Notes under the pieces: generated by a model
The model's input: the letters and a program-made list of their open reading frames with translations, nothing else
What the model was told of the DNA's origin: nothing
The model's database searches: none
Made by a program: the position numbers and the translations under genes
NCBI GenBank assembly: GCA_021806225.1
Contig: JAJZXW010000033.1
Span: 1 to 64,000 of the forward strand
Direction: 5' to 3'
Length of the DNA: 64,000 bases
Origin: Nitrospirota bacterium
Lineage (GTDB): Bacteria; Nitrospirota; Leptospirillia; Leptospirillales; Leptospirillaceae
In this document: in pieces, positions 37,732 to 47,939 of the stretch
Numbering within the stretch: position 1 is the stretch's first letter
Layout of the letters: every line of letters begins with the position of its first letter

Positions 37732-38775
37732 CACAATCTTGTCCGGGACGATGAGATCAAGGGATTGGTGGTAAAGGTCTATCCGACCGGGGCCACGACG
37801 TTCTTTCTCGACGTGCTGGTGGAGAAGCACCACGACATGTTCAAACTCGGGCAGTGGCCTGAGCCGAACATTGCCCAGATCCGGGAAAAGGCCAAGAAGA
37901 CGAGGGCCGACCTTGCCCAGGGGAAGAACCCCAAGGCCGAGAAGCGGGAAGGGATCACGGTCGAGGAATTTTTAGGGGTCTATATGGAGCGGCACGGCTC
38001 CCTCAAAAAGTCGAAGGCGAACGACCTGAACAGCTTCACCAAATACCTGACGCAGTGGGCGAGCCACCCGCTCCAGGAAATCACCCGGGAGAAGGCGGAG
38101 ACGCTTCACCAGACCGTCGGATAGGAGATGCCGACACAGGCGAACCGGGTCCAGGCCCTCCTGTCCACGATGTTCTCCAAGGCGATGCTCTGGGGCTACC
38201 ACAAAGGGGAGAACTCTTGCCGGGGAATCCGGAAATTCCGGAAGGTCAGCCGGGACCGATTCCTTTCAGGGGAAGAACTGGCCCGCTTCTTCGAAGCCCT
38301 GGACCTGACCGAGAATCCGGCCTTCAAGGACTTCATCCTCCTGTCGTTGTTCACCGGGGCCAAAAAGTCGAACGTCCTCTCCATGCGCTGGAAGGATGTC
38401 AACTTCGAGCGGTCCGTCTGGAAGATCCCCGTCGAACTCTCGAAGAACGGAGATCAGAGGCAGATCCCCCTCGCTCCGGACGTTCTGGACATTCTCCGGA
38501 AACCTCGGGCGGAAACCTCTTCCGCCTTCGTCCTTCCGGGACCGGGGGCGAAGGGCCATTACATGGAACCCAAGAGGGCCTGGAACACCCTTCTCGAACG
38601 GGCCAAACTGGAAGACCTCCGGATTCATGATCTGCGTCGGAGCATGGGGTCATGGATGACTATCGGTGGAACCTCCCTCCTCATTGTCGGGAAGGCCCTC
38701 GGGCACAAGACCAGTCAGGCAACTTCCATCTATGCCCGCCTGAATCTGGATCCTGTCCGGGCCGCGATGGATTAG
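37732..38775 (+). pseudogene. Tyrosine recombinase/integrase (P4-like), interrupted by in-frame TAG at 38122-38124
   Basis: LVVKVYPTGATTFFLDVLVE...; MPTQANRVQALLSTMFSKAM; HDLRRSMGSWMTIGGTSLLIVGKALGHKTSQATSIYARLNLDPVRAAMD in the same frame on both sides of the stop. Confidence 0.85.
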
Positions 38776-38831
38776 GCGGTCGAGGTGATGGCAAGGAACA
38801 GGAAGAAAACGCTTTAACGAATGGACAAGCA

Positions 38832-39031
38832 ATGTGGAATATTGAGTGGGAGCAGGAAACAGACGGGCGCTGGATTGCGGAGATTCCGGATATCTCGGGA
38901 GTCATGGCATATGGGAGGACAAAGGACGAAGCACTTCGAAACGTGGAAATTCTGGCGTTAAAATCCTGACCGAACGATTGGAGCGTGGAGAAGAGGTGCA
39001 GGGGATCCATGACCTTTTCCATGCCGTATGA
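38832..39031 (+). pseudogene. HicB-like antitoxin, frameshifted at an A-run (38960-38963)
   Basis: MWNIEWEQETDGRWIAEIPDISGVMAYGRTKDEALRNVEILALK then +1 frame ILTERLERGEEVQGIHDLFHA. Confidence 0.7.
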
Positions 39032-39034
39032 GCC

Positions 39035-39251
39035 AATGGCCGTCAAAAAAATCTTCAGAAGATCTTCACGCTTTGCAACGAATCGGCTGGATAGTGGTAC
39101 GACCGGATCACATCGCATTCTCAGACGCGAGGGATGGGTGGATTACGTCTTTCCTTTCCATGACGGAGAAGAGATAGGCCCCAGAATGATGGCCCGGATT
39201 GCGAAGAAAACGGGCCTAACCCCAGGAGACTTGAAGCGAAGTCACCCTTAA
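39035..39251 (+). pseudogene. HicA/YcfA-like toxin remnant, frameshifted
   Basis: SSEDLHALQRIGWIVVR in one frame, GSHRILRREGWVDYVFPFHDGEEIGPRMMARIAKKTGLTPGDLKR in another. Confidence 0.7.
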
Positions 39252-40165
39252 CGGCGCCTAGGCTGATCACCGAAGGCGGGGATTCTCCACCCGCTGGCCC
39301 CACCCATCCGGAGACGCAAGGAGAATGCGGACATGCGAAAAATCACTTTCACCGAGTCCCAACGGCTGGATATCCGCGACTGTCTTCCTGATGAGGAATC
39401 TCGCGCGGCTTATTGGGCCGATTTTGAATATCACTCCCGTTTGGGAAAAAATGCGGGCCTGGAATAAAAAACCTTTTGCGCAGGATGTTTCCGATAAAAT
39501 TGATGCCTGGAAGAGGTCACCGTTTCCCTGGAAATATCCCTTGCGGAGCTGGCCAGGACGCACCTGGAGGATGAATACGCGCCCTTTCCGATGAAAGAGG
39601 CGTAGAAGGAGATTGAGAAAGTAAAAGAAGCCGTCGGCAGGTTGTTTCCTCCTCATACGCGCAACACCCCTTACACTATGGCGGACGGGCGCGAAAAGAG
39701 GTTGGAGAAAACCCTCGTCAATACCGTTCTGGGTCTGTGGTGCCGACATTTTTCGGATCATCCCATTCCGAAAGACCCGAGACAGGGGCGATTAATTAAG
39801 CGGCGGACATGAAGAATAGCCCGCTCTGCGCCTCTGCGGGATCGTCATCGAAGCCGCAACCGGCAAATCTCAAAAGGACCTCCGGACGCTCTACAAGGCG
39901 GTATTGACTGAATGGGAAAGTCCGGTGCTCCTCTTTTTCCTCCCCGTGAGTGGGAAGAAGCGATATTTGGATCAAGAACCGAATACGCGAAAATCCCGAA
40001 CTCTTCCTTTTTCCCTCCCGAAGAAGCAATCCCTAGACCATCCTGAAAAACGCCCCACCTGAATTATTCTTTTGGAAACTGGTTGGGGCGTCTCTCCCCG
40101 TAAATCCCCGTGTATCCTGGAATCGTTGGCAAGATTCCATCAATTTTGAATGACCGGGGGCAAGC

Positions 40166-40297
40166 ATGAGCAAGGCGGAGATTCGGGAACTCGTCAGTTC
40201 CGAGGAGGCCTCTCGAATTTTGGGCGTAAAGGTTTGGAAGAGCCTGCTACATCTACCGGGGGCAGGTTCCGTCTCCCGAGTCTCCGGATTAACGTGA
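40166..40297 (+). pseudogene. Short HTH/excisionase-like remnant
   Basis: MSKAEIRELVSSEEASRILGVKVWK resembles the N-terminus of AlpA/excisionase-type HTH proteins, then lost. Confidence 0.45.
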
Positions 40298-40482
40298 CCG
40301 GCCAGCAACGACGGCCTTCCCGGAGAAAGGCGACCGAGGAAAATGAATAAGGATTTGGGAAGGGGCGTTAACGTGGGCAACCCAAGAAATGGGCCACGAA
40401 ACGAAGAGGTCTTACCCCTCGCCAGAAATGGAACACGATGGAAGAACCGGAAGGAACAAATTTTGTAAGTTATCATGAAAAA

Positions 40483-40558
40483 TGGTGGAGCTGACGGGGG
40501 TCGAACCCGTGACCTCAAGACTGCCAGTCTTGCGCGCTCCCAACTGCGCCACAGCCCC
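40483..40558 (-). tRNA. tRNA-Ala (anticodon GGC), CCA encoded
   Basis: Reverse complement GGGGCTGTGGCGCAGTTGGGAGCGCGCAAGACTGGCAGTCTTGAGGTCACGGGTTCGACCCCCGTCAGCTCCACCA folds as a cloverleaf. Confidence 0.96.
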
Positions 40559-40691
40559 ATCCGTTTGGATTCCGGCGAACACCGGTAGGACTCATCCTAA
40601 CAGATACCCCGATTCGATTCAAGAGATTCCCGAAGCGGTCAGAAAAAAACATTGACACCGACTCGAGGCCGCGCTAGTATTTGAATCAATA

Positions 40692-40750
40692 TCTCTGGTG
40701 GAGTGATTTGAGACTATTGCAACCACCTTAAAAAAAAGTGCTAAAAGTCC
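40692..40750 (+). ncRNA. SAM-II/SAM-V-like riboswitch aptamer upstream of metK
   Basis: GGTGG-AGTGATTTGAGACTATTGCAA-CCACC-TTAAAAAAAAGT-GCTAAAAG matches the core GAUUU..AUUGCAA..GCUAAAA. Confidence 0.8.
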
Positions 40751-40771
40751 AGGAATACTCGATTTTTCGAT

Positions 40772-40803
40772 AAACCCTGTGCTTATGCACCGGGTTTTTT
40801 TTT
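40772..40803 (+). terminator. Intrinsic terminator between riboswitch and metK
   Basis: AAACCC-T-GTGC-TTAT-GCAC-C-GGGTTTTTTTTT. Confidence 0.85.
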
Positions 40804-40825
40804 GTCTTCAATCCAGGAGGATTTG

Positions 40826-41983
40826 ATGGCCAAGAGCCACTACCTGTTCACGTCCGAATCCGTCACCGAAGGACATCCGGACAAGATGTGCGACCAGATT
40901 TCCGATGGCGTTCTCGATGCGATACTCTCCCAGGACCCCATGGGCCGGGTGGCCTGCGAGACTCTGACCACCACCGGTCTCGTCCTTTTGGCGGGAGAAA
41001 TCACGGCCCGCCACAACGTCCAGTTCGACGAAGTGGCCCGGGAAGTCATCAAGGATATCGGATATACGGACTCCGACACGGGGTTCGACTACAAAACCTG
41101 TGCTGTCATGACGACGATTCATTCCCAGTCTCCGGACATTTCGATGGGGGTCGATACCGGAGGGGCCGGTGATCAGGGGTTGATGTTCGGCATGGCCGTC
41201 GACGAGACCGAGGAACTTATGCCGATGCCGATCCTTCTGGCACATCGTCTCACGCGGCAGCTCTCCTACCTCAGAAAGTCCGGCGTCCTTCCCTACCTGC
41301 GTCCGGACGGAAAGGCCCAGGTGACGCTGGAATATGACGGAGACGCTCCGGTGGCGATCGACACCATCGTGGTCTCGACCCAGCATGCTCCAGAAATCAC
41401 CCAGGAACAGATATACAGCGATGTGATCGAAAAGGTGGTCCGTCCGGTTCTTCCGGAAAATCTCCTGGGAAGCCGCCCCGTGACATTCCATATCAACCCC
41501 ACCGGACGATTCGTGACCGGTGGACCGCATGGCGATGCCGGATTGACCGGGCGAAAGATCATCGTCGACACTTATGGTGGTGCCGGGCGCCATGGAGGGG
41601 GAGCTTTTTCCGGAAAGGATCCCACAAAGGTCGACCGGTCGGCCTGCTACATGGCGCGCTACGTCGCGAAAAATATCGTTGGAGCCGGGCTCGCCAAGCG
41701 GTGTGAAGTTCAGATCGCCTACGCCATCGGCGTTGCCGATCCTGTTTCGGTGCATGTGAATACCTACCAGACCTCGCCAGTCTCCGATCGACTGATCGAG
41801 ACAGTGGTCCGGGAGCTTTTTCCTCTGACCCCCAAGGGAATCATCGACCATCTGAAGCTTAGGCGCCCGATTTACCGCAAGACCGCCTCCTATGGCCACT
41901 TCGGCCGATCGGAGGAGGATTTTACCTGGGAGAAGCTCGACATGGCCGAAAGTCTCAGACGGGAAACGGAACGCTTGGGCTGA
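40826..41983 (+). CDS. metK: S-adenosylmethionine synthetase
   Basis: [52 protein letters not shown]. Confidence 0.98.
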   Translation: MAKSHYLFTSESVTEGHPDKMCDQISDGVLDAILSQDPMGRVACETLTTTGLVLLAGEITARHNVQFDEVAREVIKDIGYTDSDTGFDYKTCAVMTTIHSQSPDISMGVDTGGAGDQGLMFGMAVDETEELMPMPILLAHRLTRQLSYLRKSGVLPYLRPDGKAQVTLEYDGDAPVAIDTIVVSTQHAPEITQEQIYSDVIEKVVRPVLPENLLGSRPVTFHINPTGRFVTGGPHGDAGLTGRKIIVDTYGGAGRHGGGAFSGKDPTKVDRSACYMARYVAKNIVGAGLAKRCEVQIAYAIGVADPVSVHVNTYQTSPVSDRLIETVVRELFPLTPKGIIDHLKLRRPIYRKTASYGHFGRSEEDFTWEKLDMAESLRRETERLG

Positions 41984-42023
41984 GCACCAAAAAACAACAT
42001 TCATGAACAGACGGGAGCGTTGA

Positions 42024-43280
42024 ATGAAGTGTGACATCAAGGACAAGAAGCTGGCAGCCATGGGTGCTGCCCGGATCGAATGGGCCGGGCGGGACATGCC
42101 TGTGCTGGCGGATATTGCAAAGGATTTCGCGAAGTCGAAGCCCCTCAAGGGGGTCAAGGTGGCTGCCTGTCTTCATGTGACCAGCGAGACGGCCAACCTG
42201 ATGAAGACCCTCAAGGCGGGAGGAGCCGATGTCATGCTCTGCGCTTCCAATCCCCTTTCGACACAGGACGATGTCGCCGCCTCTCTCGTCGTCAATGACG
42301 GGATTCCCGTCTTTGCCATCAAGGGAGAAGACCACGAGACCTACTACAGCCACATCCGGGCGGTCCTCGAAGTAAAGCCCCAGATCACGATGGATGATGG
42401 AGCGGACCTTGTCTCCATGCTCCATTCCGATCTCAAGTCCCTTCTTCCCTACGTCATCGGCGGAACCGAGGAGACGACCACCGGCGTCATCCGTCTCAAA
42501 GCCATGGCAAAAAACAAGGTCCTCGGATACCCCATTGTTGCTGTCAACGACTCAGAAACGAAGCATCTTTTCGATAACCGCTACGGAACAGGACAGTCCA
42601 CACTCGATGGCATCATGCGCGCCACGAACCGCCTCTTCGCCGGCTCGACCGTCGTTGTCTGCGGATATGGATGGTGCGGCCGCGGAATTGCCCGGCGTGC
42701 TTCCGGAATGGGGGCCAAGGTCCTCGTGACCGAGGTCGACCCAATCAAGGGTCTCGAGGCGGCCATGGATGGATTCGGGGTGATGCCGATCCGGGAAGCG
42801 GCCAAGCTGGGAGACTTTTTCATCACAGTCACGGGGGATATCAATGTGATCGCCAAGGACGCCTTCAAGGTGATGAAGGACGGGGCCATCGTCTGCAACT
42901 CCGGCCACTTCAACGCCGAAATAGACATCCCGGCCCTCGAGAAACTGGCTGTCCGGAAGAATCCCCTCCGGAACTTCGTGGAAGAATACGTCATGAAGGA
43001 TGGCCGCCGGATCATGCTTCTGGGAGAGGGGCGTCTCATCAACCTCGCCTCCGCAGAAGGTCATCCCGCGCAGGTGATGGACATGAGCTTCGCGAACCAG
43101 GCTCTCGGGGCCGAGTTCATCGTCAAGCATGCCAAGACCCTTCCAAAGGATGTGCTGACGATTCCGAAGGAGGTCGATCATGAGATCGCCCGCAGGAAGC
43201 TTTCGGCACTCGGGATCGGCATCGACACCCTGACGCCAGAACAGGAGCGCTATCTGGCGTCCTGGGAGCAGGGAACCTAG
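42024..43280 (+). CDS. ahcY: Adenosylhomocysteinase
   Basis: [55 protein letters not shown]. Confidence 0.97.
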   Translation: MKCDIKDKKLAAMGAARIEWAGRDMPVLADIAKDFAKSKPLKGVKVAACLHVTSETANLMKTLKAGGADVMLCASNPLSTQDDVAASLVVNDGIPVFAIKGEDHETYYSHIRAVLEVKPQITMDDGADLVSMLHSDLKSLLPYVIGGTEETTTGVIRLKAMAKNKVLGYPIVAVNDSETKHLFDNRYGTGQSTLDGIMRATNRLFAGSTVVVCGYGWCGRGIARRASGMGAKVLVTEVDPIKGLEAAMDGFGVMPIREAAKLGDFFITVTGDINVIAKDAFKVMKDGAIVCNSGHFNAEIDIPALEKLAVRKNPLRNFVEEYVMKDGRRIMLLGEGRLINLASAEGHPAQVMDMSFANQALGAEFIVKHAKTLPKDVLTIPKEVDHEIARRKLSALGIGIDTLTPEQERYLASWEQGT

Positions 43281-43288
43281 GAGTACTC

Positions 43289-43495
43289 ATGGAGATCAGC
43301 GTCAACGGAAAGACCGAAACGGTGGGCCCGGGGAGCACTGTCGTATCGGTGCTCAAGGCAAAGGAGCTGGACCCCGCCCTCGTGTCGGTGGAACATAATG
43401 GAAAAATTCTGGAAAAGTCCGATCTCGACGGGGCTGTCCTGTCAGAGGGGGATGAACTGGAGATTCTCTTTTTCATGGGAGGCGGCGCGGCCTGA
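43289..43495 (+). CDS. ThiS-like ubiquitin-fold sulfur carrier; C-terminus ...FFMGGGAA
   Basis: 68 aa MEISVNGKTETV...DELEILFFMGGGAA. Confidence 0.88.
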   Translation: MEISVNGKTETVGPGSTVVSVLKAKELDPALVSVEHNGKILEKSDLDGAVLSEGDELEILFFMGGGAA

Positions 43496-43532
43496 TCTTG
43501 GCGGCGTCACCTCTCCGTAAGGAACAGCCATC

Positions 43533-44477
43533 GTGACATCTCCACAATCGGGAGAGACTCCGGTCTCTCCCCTCCTGGAACTTATCGGGCGGACACCCCT
43601 CGTGCCTCTCTCGACAATCAGCTTCGATCTCGGCCGGACGATCCTGGTCAAGCTCGAATCGCGGAGTCTCGGGGGAAGCATCAAGGACAGGCCGGCCCTT
43701 TTTATGATCGACGATGCCCGTAAACGGGGGCTTCTCCGGCCCGGCGCCCGGATTGTCGAGGCGACAAGTGGTAATATGGGAATAGGTCTCGCCCAGATCG
43801 CGGTCCTCTTCCGTCATCCCGTCACCATCGTGATGCCTGAAGGAATGAGCCAGGAGCGGATCTCCCACCTGAAGGCTCTCGGGGCGGCTGTTGAGCTCAC
43901 TCCCTCGGGGGGCGGCATGCAGGCGGCCATCGATCGGGCGCAGGAGATCGTAAAAGGGGAGATTGGGGCGTTCATGCCTCGCCAGTTTGAAAACCCTGCC
44001 AACCCCGAATCGCACTACCGGACGACAGGTCCGGAAATCGTCGAAGCCCTGGGCTCTCTTCCGGATGGTTTCGTTGCAGGTGTCGGGACTGGCGGGACAA
44101 TTTCCGGAACCGGAGGATTCCTCCGGGAAAAGAACCCGGCGATACCGGTCTGGGCTCTGGAGCCTGAAGGCTCGGCGGTCCTTTCGGGGAACCCCCCCGG
44201 GCCACACCGGATCCAGGGGATAGGCGCCGGCTTCGTTCCGAAGATCCTCGACCGGTCGGTGATCACGAAAGTCCTGACGGTGAGCGACCGTCAGGCCATC
44301 GACATGGCGCATCGTCTCGCCCGGGAAGAGGGGATCATGGCCGGCATCTCTTCGGGGGCCAATGTCGTCGGTGCCATGGCCCTTGCCCGGACCCTTCCCG
44401 AAGGATCCCGGGTGGTGACGGTCGTGTGCGATGGATACGAACGCTACTTTTCGATCGAAAAATATCTCTCTCTTTAG
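43533..44477 (+). CDS. cysM: Cysteine synthase family PLP enzyme (CysM/CysK)
   Basis: LIGRTPLVPL, LGGSIKDRPALFMI, EATSGNMGIGLA, GTGGTISGTGGFL. Confidence 0.93.
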   Translation: MTSPQSGETPVSPLLELIGRTPLVPLSTISFDLGRTILVKLESRSLGGSIKDRPALFMIDDARKRGLLRPGARIVEATSGNMGIGLAQIAVLFRHPVTIVMPEGMSQERISHLKALGAAVELTPSGGGMQAAIDRAQEIVKGEIGAFMPRQFENPANPESHYRTTGPEIVEALGSLPDGFVAGVGTGGTISGTGGFLREKNPAIPVWALEPEGSAVLSGNPPGPHRIQGIGAGFVPKILDRSVITKVLTVSDRQAIDMAHRLAREEGIMAGISSGANVVGAMALARTLPEGSRVVTVVCDGYERYFSIEKYLSL

Positions 44478-44487
44478 GGGGCACTAT

Positions 44488-45297
44488 ATGGAATTGACCG
44501 AGGAACGGATCGAGCGCTATTCCCGTCATATTCTTCTGCCGGAGGTCGGAGGGAAGGGGCAGCAGCGGCTTCTTTCCTCGCGCGTTCTGATCATTGGGGC
44601 CGGCGGGCTGGGAAGTCCTGCCGCGCTCTACCTTGCGGCCGCAGGGGTCGGAACTATAGGCATCGTGGACATGGATGTGGTCGATCTCTCCAACCTTCAG
44701 CGGCAGATCATCCACACCACCGCGGATCTGGATCATCCCAAGGTCCAGTCGGCCGAGGAGAAAATCCGGGATCTTAACCCCGATGTCACCGTCCGGACAT
44801 ACCCGTATGCCCTCACCGCCGCCAATGCGCGCGAGATAGCGGGTGACTACGACGTCATTCTGGACGGAACCGACAACTTTCCTGCGAAGTTTCTGATCAA
44901 CGATCTGGCCGTCATCGCGAAAAAGCCCCTCGTTCACGGTGGAATCCTGCGTTTCGTGGGGCAGGTACTGACCATTCTTCCCGGGGAATCTGCCTGCTAC
45001 CGGTGTCTTTTTCGAGAGCCACCGCCTGCGGGGGCCGTTCCAACCTGTTCCGAGGCGGGAGTCCTGGGGGTCATCGCCGGAGTGATCGGAACCATCCAGG
45101 CCACAGAAGTCCTGAAAATCATTCTCGGGAAGGGCGACCTTCTGGAAAACCGGCTTCTCACCTACGACGCGCTGACGACGACCTTCCGGCCGGTTTCGGT
45201 TCGTCGAAGCCCCAAGTGCCCCGTATGCGGGGATCATCCTTCGATCACGGAGTTAATCGATTATGAACAGCCAGTCTGCACCACACCAGGAATCTGA
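44488..45297 (+). CDS. moeB: ThiF/MoeB E1-like adenylyltransferase, copy 1
   Basis: RYSRHILLPEVGGKGQQRL, IIGAGGLGSPAALYLAAAGVG, CYRC...CPVC. Confidence 0.95.
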   Translation: MELTEERIERYSRHILLPEVGGKGQQRLLSSRVLIIGAGGLGSPAALYLAAAGVGTIGIVDMDVVDLSNLQRQIIHTTADLDHPKVQSAEEKIRDLNPDVTVRTYPYALTAANAREIAGDYDVILDGTDNFPAKFLINDLAVIAKKPLVHGGILRFVGQVLTILPGESACYRCLFREPPPAGAVPTCSEAGVLGVIAGVIGTIQATEVLKIILGKGDLLENRLLTYDALTTTFRPVSVRRSPKCPVCGDHPSITELIDYEQPVCTTPGI

Positions 45298-46573
45298 ACA
45301 GACCCGGGGGGAGGGGGGCAACGCCTCCTCTCCGAAGGAGTCGAAGATAAAGGGACTGAAGTGTCGTGAATGCGGCCGTCTTTATCCGGCCGTGGCGATT
45401 CATATCTGCGAGTTTTGCTTTGGACCCCTCGAGGTTGATTACGACTATGCGGCGATCGGGAGGAGAATCACACGGCGCTCGATCGAGGAGGGGCCGAAAT
45501 CCCTCTGGCGCTACCACGAGCTCCTTCCGGTCACCGGAGCTCCCACCGTCGGTCTCCATGCCGGAATGACCCCGCTGATCCACGCCAAGCGGCTAGGCAG
45601 GCTCCTGGGGCTCGACAATCTTTATCTGAAAAACGACACAGTGAACCATCCCACACTCTCCTTCAAGGATCGTGTCGTGGCTGTCGCCATGACGCGCGCC
45701 CGGGAGCTGGGATTCGATACGGTCGCCTGCGCTTCGACCGGCAATCTCGCGAACTCCGTATCGGCCCATGCCGCGAGCGTCGGAATGAAGTGCTTCGTCT
45801 TCATCCCCCACGATCTCGAGGCGGGGAAGATTTTGGGAAATCTGATCTACAATCCTACGGTGGTGGCCGTCCGTGGGAACTACGACGATGTGAACCGCCT
45901 CTGTAGCGAAATCGGGGGAGAGTACCCCTGGGCTTTCGTCAACATAAACATCCGCCCCTACTACGCCGAGGGATCCAAATCGCTGGCCTTTGAAACGGCC
46001 GAGCAGCTCGGCTGGCGCATTCCCGACCAGGTGGTAGTTCCGATCGCCTCGGGCTCCCTTCTGACGAAGATCCGGAAAGGATTTCAGGAGTTCGAGAAGC
46101 TGGGGCTCGTCTCGACGAACGACCGCCTCAAGGTCAACGGAGCCCAGGCTGAAGGGTGCTCGCCGGTCTACCGGGCCTTCGTCTCGGGCAAAAACCACCT
46201 CATCCCGGTCAAGCCGAACACGATCGCCAAGTCCCTCGCCATTGGAAATCCCGCCGACGGCTTTTACTCTCTCGACGTGGTTTTCAAATCGGGGGGGGCG
46301 ATTGCCGCTGCGAGCGATCAGGAGATCGTCGAGGGGATGAAGCTTCTGGCCGAAACCGAAGGAATCTTCGCCGAGACGGCGGGGGGGGTGACCATCGCTT
46401 CCCTCAGAAAGCTGTGCGCGGAAGGGCGGATTGGCCGCAAGGACCTGACTGTCGCCTATATCACCGGGAACGGTCTCAAGACCATGGAAGCCCTGTCGGG
46501 AGCCCTGCCGGAACCGGTCGGCATCGATCCGACCCTGGCCTCCTTCAGGAAAACAGTCAATCCTACAAACTGA
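45263..46573 (+). CDS. thrC: Threonine synthase
   Basis: CRECGRLYP...CEFCFGPLEVDYDY, HPTLSFKDRVVAVAM, ACASTGNLANSVSAHAA. Confidence 0.93.
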   Translation: MNSQSAPHQESEQTRGEGGNASSPKESKIKGLKCRECGRLYPAVAIHICEFCFGPLEVDYDYAAIGRRITRRSIEEGPKSLWRYHELLPVTGAPTVGLHAGMTPLIHAKRLGRLLGLDNLYLKNDTVNHPTLSFKDRVVAVAMTRARELGFDTVACASTGNLANSVSAHAASVGMKCFVFIPHDLEAGKILGNLIYNPTVVAVRGNYDDVNRLCSEIGGEYPWAFVNINIRPYYAEGSKSLAFETAEQLGWRIPDQVVVPIASGSLLTKIRKGFQEFEKLGLVSTNDRLKVNGAQAEGCSPVYRAFVSGKNHLIPVKPNTIAKSLAIGNPADGFYSLDVVFKSGGAIAAASDQEIVEGMKLLAETEGIFAETAGGVTIASLRKLCAEGRIGRKDLTVAYITGNGLKTMEALSGALPEPVGIDPTLASFRKTVNPTN

Positions 46574-46595
46574 ATTTCGTAGAGAAAGGAAGATC

Positions 46596-46877
46596 ATGTC
46601 CGTTGTCGTTCGCATTCCCACGCCCCTCCGCAAGCTCACCGGCAACCAGAACGAGGTCCGGGAAGAGGGAGGAACGATCAGGGAGATCCTGAAGAATCTC
46701 GAGCTCCACTATCCGGGGATTGGAGAACGTCTGGCGGATGAGAGCGGGGAATTGCGCCGGTTCATCAATATCTACGTCAACGAGGAAGATATCCGATTCC
46801 GTGAGGGACTCGATACCTCCATCAAACCGGGAGACGAGGTTTCGATCATACCGGCCATCGCGGGAGGCTCGACATGA
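46596..46877 (+). CDS. MoaD/CysO-like sulfur carrier; C-terminus ...IIPAIAGGST
   Basis: MSVVVRIPTPLRKLTGNQNEV...FINIYVNEEDIRFREGLDTSIKPGDEVSIIPAIAGGST. Confidence 0.92.
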   Translation: MSVVVRIPTPLRKLTGNQNEVREEGGTIREILKNLELHYPGIGERLADESGELRRFINIYVNEEDIRFREGLDTSIKPGDEVSIIPAIAGGST

Positions 46878-47116
46878 CCCAGATGCGACTTCACCTGACC
46901 TTTCCTGAGGAGCGCGTCAGGGAGCCGGTCATCTATGAGATCTGCCGAAAGTTTCCCGTGGTGGTCAACATCCGGAGGGCTGACATCTCCCTCGACAGCG
47001 GATGGGTCGAGCTCGAGATGGACGGCGAGCTCGCGGACATCGAACGGACCGTTCTGTATCTGAGGGAACGGGGCGTTCATGTGGACCCTCTCGAAAAGAG
47101 CATTCTCGAGGGGTAG
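46874..47116 (+). CDS. NIL-domain protein
   Basis: 80 aa; LTFPEERVREPVIYEICRKFPVVVNIRRADI typical of the NIL domain. Confidence 0.88.
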   Translation: MTQMRLHLTFPEERVREPVIYEICRKFPVVVNIRRADISLDSGWVELEMDGELADIERTVLYLRERGVHVDPLEKSILEG

Positions 47117-47126
47117 GAGGGGTTCA

Positions 47127-47939
47127 ATGATATTTCGCGAAGATCAGATTTCTCGATATAGCCGGCACATCATCCTCAAGGAGGTGGGAGGGCGGGGTCA
47201 GGAGAAGCTCCTCTCCGCCCGTGTCCTGATCATCGGTGCCGGAGGACTGGGAAGCCCGGTCGCCATGTACCTGGCCGCCGCCGGGATCGGGACCATCGGT
47301 CTTGTGGATATGGACGTGGTGGACGTTTCCAATCTCCAGCGCCAGATCATGCATTCGCAGAAGACTGTCGGCATCCCGAAGGTCCTCTCCGGAGCCCGGA
47401 CCCTCGAGCGGATGAATCCTGATGTGACGGTCAATCCCATCCAGGACCGGCTGACAGCCGAGAACGCGATGGAGATGTTTTCCGATTATGACGTGATCGT
47501 CGACGGGTCCGACAACTTCGGGACCCGGTACATCGTCAACGATGCGGCCTTCTTCCTTCGCAAGACCCTCGTCTCCGGCTCCATCCTCCGCTTTGAGGGG
47601 CAGGTGACGGTCCTCGAGGGCCATACCGATGCCCCCTGCTATCGATGCCTCTATCCGGAAGCGCCTCCTCCGGGACTGGTTCCTTCCTGCTCGGAGGCGG
47701 GAGTTCTGGGAGTCCTGGCGGGAACGATCGGGACGCTCCAGGCGGCGGAGGTGGTAAAGAAGATTCTCGGGATCGGAGAGCTCCTGAAGGGACAGCTCCT
47801 TCTTTATGATGCGCTCTCCATGAGTTTCCGTAAGCTCCGGGTTCCCAAGGATCCGAAATGTCCTCTTTGCGGCCCTGCCCCGACCATCACCGCCGTTGCC
47901 GGCTCCTCAGAGTGGGTATGCCAGATTCCCGCCCCCTGA
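47127..47939 (+). CDS. moeB: ThiF/MoeB E1-like adenylyltransferase, copy 2
   Basis: RYSRHIILKEVGGRGQEKL, IIGAGGLGSPVAMYLAAAGIG, CYRC...CPLC. Confidence 0.95.
   Translation: MIFREDQISRYSRHIILKEVGGRGQEKLLSARVLIIGAGGLGSPVAMYLAAAGIGTIGLVDMDVVDVSNLQRQIMHSQKTVGIPKVLSGARTLERMNPDVTVNPIQDRLTAENAMEMFSDYDVIVDGSDNFGTRYIVNDAAFFLRKTLVSGSILRFEGQVTVLEGHTDAPCYRCLYPEAPPPGLVPSCSEAGVLGVLAGTIGTLQAAEVVKKILGIGELLKGQLLLYDALSMSFRKLRVPKDPKCPLCGPAPTITAVAGSSEWVCQIPAP

Noticed and set aside
37690-37765. att-like direct repeat of the tRNA-Ala 3' end
   Set aside because: No convincing match to TGGAGCTGACGGGGGTCGAACCCGT found near the integrase by eye.
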